Part shown: one piece after another, positions 15,855-17,977 of the stretch
Position numbering within the stretch: position 1 is the first letter of the stretch
How the letters are laid out: every line of letters begins with the position of its first letter
Assembly (NCBI GenBank): GCA_009777685.1
Contig: WRLJ01000005.1
Coordinates: forward strand, 1-17,977
Reading direction: 5' to 3'
Length of the DNA stretch: 17,977 nt
Source of the DNA: Oscillospiraceae bacterium
Lineage (GTDB): Bacteria > Bacillota > Clostridia > Oscillospirales > UBA929
The notes under the pieces: generated by a model
Database searches by the model: none
Told to the model about the DNA's origin: nothing
The model's input: the letters and a program-made list of their open reading frames with translations, nothing else
Program-made: the position numbers and the translations under genes

Positions 15855-15860
15855 TACACC

Positions 15861-15940
15861 GTAACATCTAAAAGTTTACGCCGGTCGCCCCGGACGCCAT
15901 ATATGGCGTCCCTACACGGATGTCATGTTTTAGATTGTAC
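15861..15940. repeat. MITE-like palindromic repeat with inverted ends
   Basis: An 80-bp element. Its outer ends, GTAACATCTAAAA (15861-15873) and the complement of TTTTAGATTGTAC (15928-15940), agree at 11 of 13 positions. The centre is a perfect 20-bp palindrome (15892-15911). From 15891 onward it matches 1800-1857 with few differences, and its left end matches 43-64 inverted. It lies directly after the zinc-ribbon stop and just beyond the symporter stop, where the hairpin could also serve as a terminator. Confidence 0.78.
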
Positions 15941-15960
15941 ATTGCGGCAGGGCGTTTTGG

Positions 15961-17340
15961 CTATGCGTATTCCCGCAGCGCCTTCACAGCCTTTCCGTTC
16001 AGCAGCGCCAGCGCCAGCAGGTTCGGCGCGGCCATCAGGCCGTTGAACATGTCCGACACCGCCCAGACCGACCGCAGCCCGCTGACCGCGCCGACCACAA
16101 CGGCGGCGATGAAGCACACCCTGTACACCGTCACGGCACGCGCCCCCATCTGCTCTCCGGCCAGATAGGCCGCCCCGCGCTCGCCGTAGCAGCTCCAGCC
16201 CAGCAGCGTGGCAAACGCGAACAGCGTCAGCGACGCCGACACGAACACGCCCCCCGCCGGACCCAGCGAGGCCGACACGGCCCGGGCGGTCAGCGCCGCG
16301 CCCTCCGCGACGGGCCGGCCCGCGCGCAGGGCCGCGGCATACGCCTCCGGGTCGTACACCCCGGAGGTCAGGATCACCAGCGCGGTCAGCGTACACATCA
16401 CCAGCGTGTCGGCGAACACCTCAAACATACTCCAAAGCCCCTGCTCGGCAGGGGTTTTCGCGTCCGACGCGCTGTGGACGATCACCGAGGAGCCAAGCCC
16501 CGCCTCGTTGGAGAACACGCCGCGCGAGACGCCCATGCGCATGGCCTGCAAAATGCCGTAGCCCGCCGCGCCGCCCGCCGCGCCGCGGAGCGTGAACGCC
16601 TCCCGGAGGATCAGCGCAAAGGCGTCCGGGATCGCCCCGGCGCGCAAAAACAGACACGCCAGCATCCCCCCGCTGTAGACGACGACCATCAGCGGGACCA
16701 GCAGCTCCGTCACGGAGGCGACCCGCCGCAAGCCGCCCAGAATCACCAGACCGGCCAGCGCGGCGGTCACCAGGCCGGACGCCGCCGGCGGCACGGCAAA
16801 GCTGTCGGACAGCGCGGCGGCCAAGGAGTTGACCTGCGTCATGTTGCCGATGCCGAACGACGCCAGCACACAGAACAGGGCGTACAGCCGCGCCAGCGGC
16901 TTCAGGCCCAGACCGCGCTCTATATAGCCCATCGGGCCGCCCTCCCACTGCCCCCCCGCGCCGCGCCGGCGGTAGAGGATGCCCAGGGCGTTCTCGGCAA
17001 AGCCGGTCATCATGCCGAGGAACGCGCTGACCCACATCCAGAAAATCGCGCCCGGCCCGCCCAGCGCCAGCGCGGAGGCGACGCCGGCGATGTTGCCGGT
17101 CCCGGCGGTCGCGGCCAGCGCGGCGGACATGGCCTGAAGCTGCGAGAGCGAAACGCCGTCGCGGCTCTTCCGCGCGCCGCCGCGGCGGAAGAGGGAGCCG
17201 AGCGTGCCCGCCAGCCACAGCCGCCAGCCGCGCACCTGGAACCAGCGCGAGCGCACGGAATACAGCAGGCCCACGGCCATAAACGCGCCCAGCGCCGCCG
17301 GGCCCCAGATCAAGCGGTTGATCGCCTCAACGAACGGCAT
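15961..17340 (-). CDS. AGCS family sodium:alanine (amino acid) symporter
   Basis: 459 residues from ATG 17340; GGAGGG ends six bases before it, whereas it directly abuts the ATG at 17346 and is useless there. About ten to eleven hydrophobic helices run through the protein. AGCS hallmarks are present: SLSQLQAMSAALAATAGTGNIAGVA, GGPGAIFWMWVSAFLGM, FAENALGILYR, GGPMGYIERGLG and GVFSNEAGLGSSVIVHSAS. The family imports alanine or glycine with sodium across the cytoplasmic membrane. It stands alone on the minus strand, with an unusual 13-bp repeat array within about 100-210 bases upstream, where its promoter should be. Codon use is GC-rich, like the rest of the right block. Confidence 0.95.
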   Translation of the reverse strand: MPFVEAINRLIWGPAALGAFMAVGLLYSVRSRWFQVRGWRLWLAGTLGSLFRRGGARKSRDGVSLSQLQAMSAALAATAGTGNIAGVASALALGGPGAIFWMWVSAFLGMMTGFAENALGILYRRRGAGGQWEGGPMGYIERGLGLKPLARLYALFCVLASFGIGNMTQVNSLAAALSDSFAVPPAASGLVTAALAGLVILGGLRRVASVTELLVPLMVVVYSGGMLACLFLRAGAIPDAFALILREAFTLRGAAGGAAGYGILQAMRMGVSRGVFSNEAGLGSSVIVHSASDAKTPAEQGLWSMFEVFADTLVMCTLTALVILTSGVYDPEAYAAALRAGRPVAEGAALTARAVSASLGPAGGVFVSASLTLFAFATLLGWSCYGERGAAYLAGEQMGARAVTVYRVCFIAAVVVGAVSGLRSVWAVSDMFNGLMAAPNLLALALLNGKAVKALREYA

Positions 17341-17445
17341 GTACATCCCTCCGTGGTCCATGCTTATGCCGCGAAAGGGACGGATAGAAATTGAAAAATT
17401 CAAATGGAAATTATCTGGAATCCTAAAACGCGGCGGCAGGGGAAA

Positions 17446-17549
17446 GAATTATGTTGACGAATTATGTCGAAAGATTATGACAACGGATTATGTAAAACGA
17501 TTATGTGAAGGGGTTATGTGAAAGGATTACGTTGACGGATAACACGTCA
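17446..17549. repeat. Eight 13-bp direct repeats upstream of the symporter
   Basis: Eight units in exact 13-base register, with consensus GGATTATGTNRAM. The core ATTATG falls at 17448, 17461, 17474, 17487 and 17500, then GTTATG at 17513, ATTACG at 17526 and a decayed ATAACA at 17539. On the minus strand each core reads CATAAT, close to a -10 box. A 13-base period rules out coding. It lies in the upstream region of the symporter gene and could be a binding-site array or a minisatellite. Confidence 0.85.
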
Positions 17550-17572
17550 ATCGCATTTATAGCACACACACC

Positions 17573-17724
17573 GTAGGGGACGCGGCCCTCCGCGTCCCGC
17601 AAAACGTCCCCAACGCACCCGGCGCGGGAAACGGCGGACGTTTTGGGAAACGGCGGACGTTTGAGGAAACGGCGGACGCACACAGTGCGTCCCTACAGGA
17701 AAACGGGGGATCCGAAGATGTCTG
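17573..17724. repeat. Composite hairpin repeat with conserved terminus
   Basis: Positions 17573-17618 match 2012-2057 with two differences in 46 bases, including the 9-bp stem at 17577-17598. A hairpin GGACGCA/TGCGTCC and CCCTACAGG follow. The end, 17691-17724, matches the reverse complement of 1747-1779 with about five differences, stopping at the same GTCT. So two distant islands share the same outer boundary, which marks it as a genuine element end. Confidence 0.78.
17627..17678. repeat. Three 19-bp tandem repeats inside the composite repeat
   Basis: GGAAACGGCGGACG occurs exactly at 17627, 17646 and 17665, always 19 bases apart, with the variable spacer TTTTG, TTTGA, then the end. This is a local expansion not present in the copy at 2012-2057. 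Confidence 0.85.
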
Positions 17725-17732
17725 TTTGTTAG

Positions 17733-17977
17733 GGCAGTTCACTGTGGAGACAGCAAAGAAAGTGCAAGGGTATGGCCGGGAAGAACAAAGAAGACCCAAA
17801 GAGTGAAACCTAGAAACCGAGGCCAGGACAGCTAGGACAAGACCCTTACGGTGAAAGGCAGTGTCTCGCACAAACAAAACCCCCGTATTACCCGCGAGAG
17901 GGGCTGGGGGACTGCCAAGTCCCCCAGTGGGGGGTCCGGGGGAGACCTCCCCCGGGAATGCCTGAACACTACCCAAA
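17733..17977 (+). ncRNA. Candidate large structured RNA (HEARO/omega-RNA-like?), cut by the window end
   Basis: This stretch lacks a credible frame but looks like structured RNA on the + strand. It is rich in A-containing loops (CAAAGAAAG, GAACAAAGAAG, GTGAAACC, ACAAACAAAAC) between short stems. Stems seen: CTGT/ACAG (17743-17754), GGGT/ACCC (17769-17772 with 17795-17798), CCTAG/CTAGG (17810-17814 with 17833-17837), CCTT/AAGG (17845-17859), TCTCGC/GCGAGA (17865-17870 with 17894-17899), GGGGGACT/AGTCCCCC, and CCGGGGGA/TCCCCCGG near the end. Size, complexity and position beside a repeat suggest a HEARO-type omega RNA, normally followed by an isrB gene, which would lie beyond the window. The class is from general resemblance only; another intergenic ornate RNA is possible. 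Confidence 0.45.

Noticed and set aside
16474..17394. 306-codon + strand frame opposite the symporter
   Set aside because: Arg/Gln/His-rich shadow of the AGCS symporter gene.
17446..17678. CRISPR array
   Set aside because: The 13-bp and 19-bp units are directly contiguous or have 5-base spacers, with no unique spacers of 30-40 bases and no cas genes.
17557..17976. 139-codon minus-strand frame at the right edge
   Set aside because: It crosses two repeat types and the structured RNA candidate, and its composition (Ser/Pro/Phe/Cys-rich) fits antisense of an A-rich RNA. I kept the RNA reading, but a covariation test would settle it.
17725..17977. Group II intron or RNase P/tmRNA for the structured RNA
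   Set aside because: No GTGYG 5' end, domain V-like hairpin or reverse transcriptase for a group II intron; no RNase P core or tmRNA start/CCA end motifs were found.

Overview
The window looks like a piece of a chromosome from a Gram-positive, spore-forming-type Clostridia, most likely an uncultured gut or rumen member of the Oscillospiraceae. This rests on the HrcA-GrpE-DnaK order under a perfect CIRCE operator, sigma-A promoters of TTGACA/TATAAT type, tRNA genes with encoded CCA, a YheC/YheD-like (spore-coat-associated) ATP-grasp gene, and dense palindromic intergenic repeats. The family assignment is an inference.

Positions 1-5712 are an accessory, visibly AT-richer block, all on the + strand. 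It holds a small two-helix membrane protein, a frameshifted nucleotidyltransferase flanked by a 26-bp direct repeat, a divergent inorganic-pyrophosphatase-like protein joined stop-to-start to a P-loop NTPase, a 479-bp island of tandem hairpins with inverted ends (1747-2225), and then a tightly coupled five-gene operon: S66 peptidase (LdcA/MccF family), zinc-dependent phospholipase C-like protein, and three different GNAT acetyltransferases. The operon resembles a detoxification or self-immunity set.

Positions 5767-17340 are a GC-rich housekeeping block. A strong hairpin separates it from the left block. hrcA-grpE-dnaK runs on the minus strand from a promoter and CIRCE at 9283-9342, with no dnaJ after dnaK. 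A fused MacB-type ABC transporter (9512-12109) is transcribed divergently from it. Next come a translationally coupled pair of ATP-grasp genes (minus strand), an orphan RelB/DinJ-like antitoxin (+), convergent tRNA-Gly and tRNA-His genes sharing one terminator, a small FmdB-type zinc-ribbon protein, and an AGCS sodium:alanine symporter (minus strand).

Positions 17341-17977 carry no credible protein gene but are packed with structure. There are eight 13-bp direct repeats in exact register just upstream of the symporter, a copy of the hairpin repeat, three 19-bp tandem repeats, the conserved repeat terminus also found at 1747-1780, and then about 245 nt with the base composition and nested stems of a large structured RNA that runs to the window edge. 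The best guess for that RNA is a HEARO/IsrB omega-RNA-like element inserted beside the repeat. This is the most interesting part of the window, but the class assignment is unproven.
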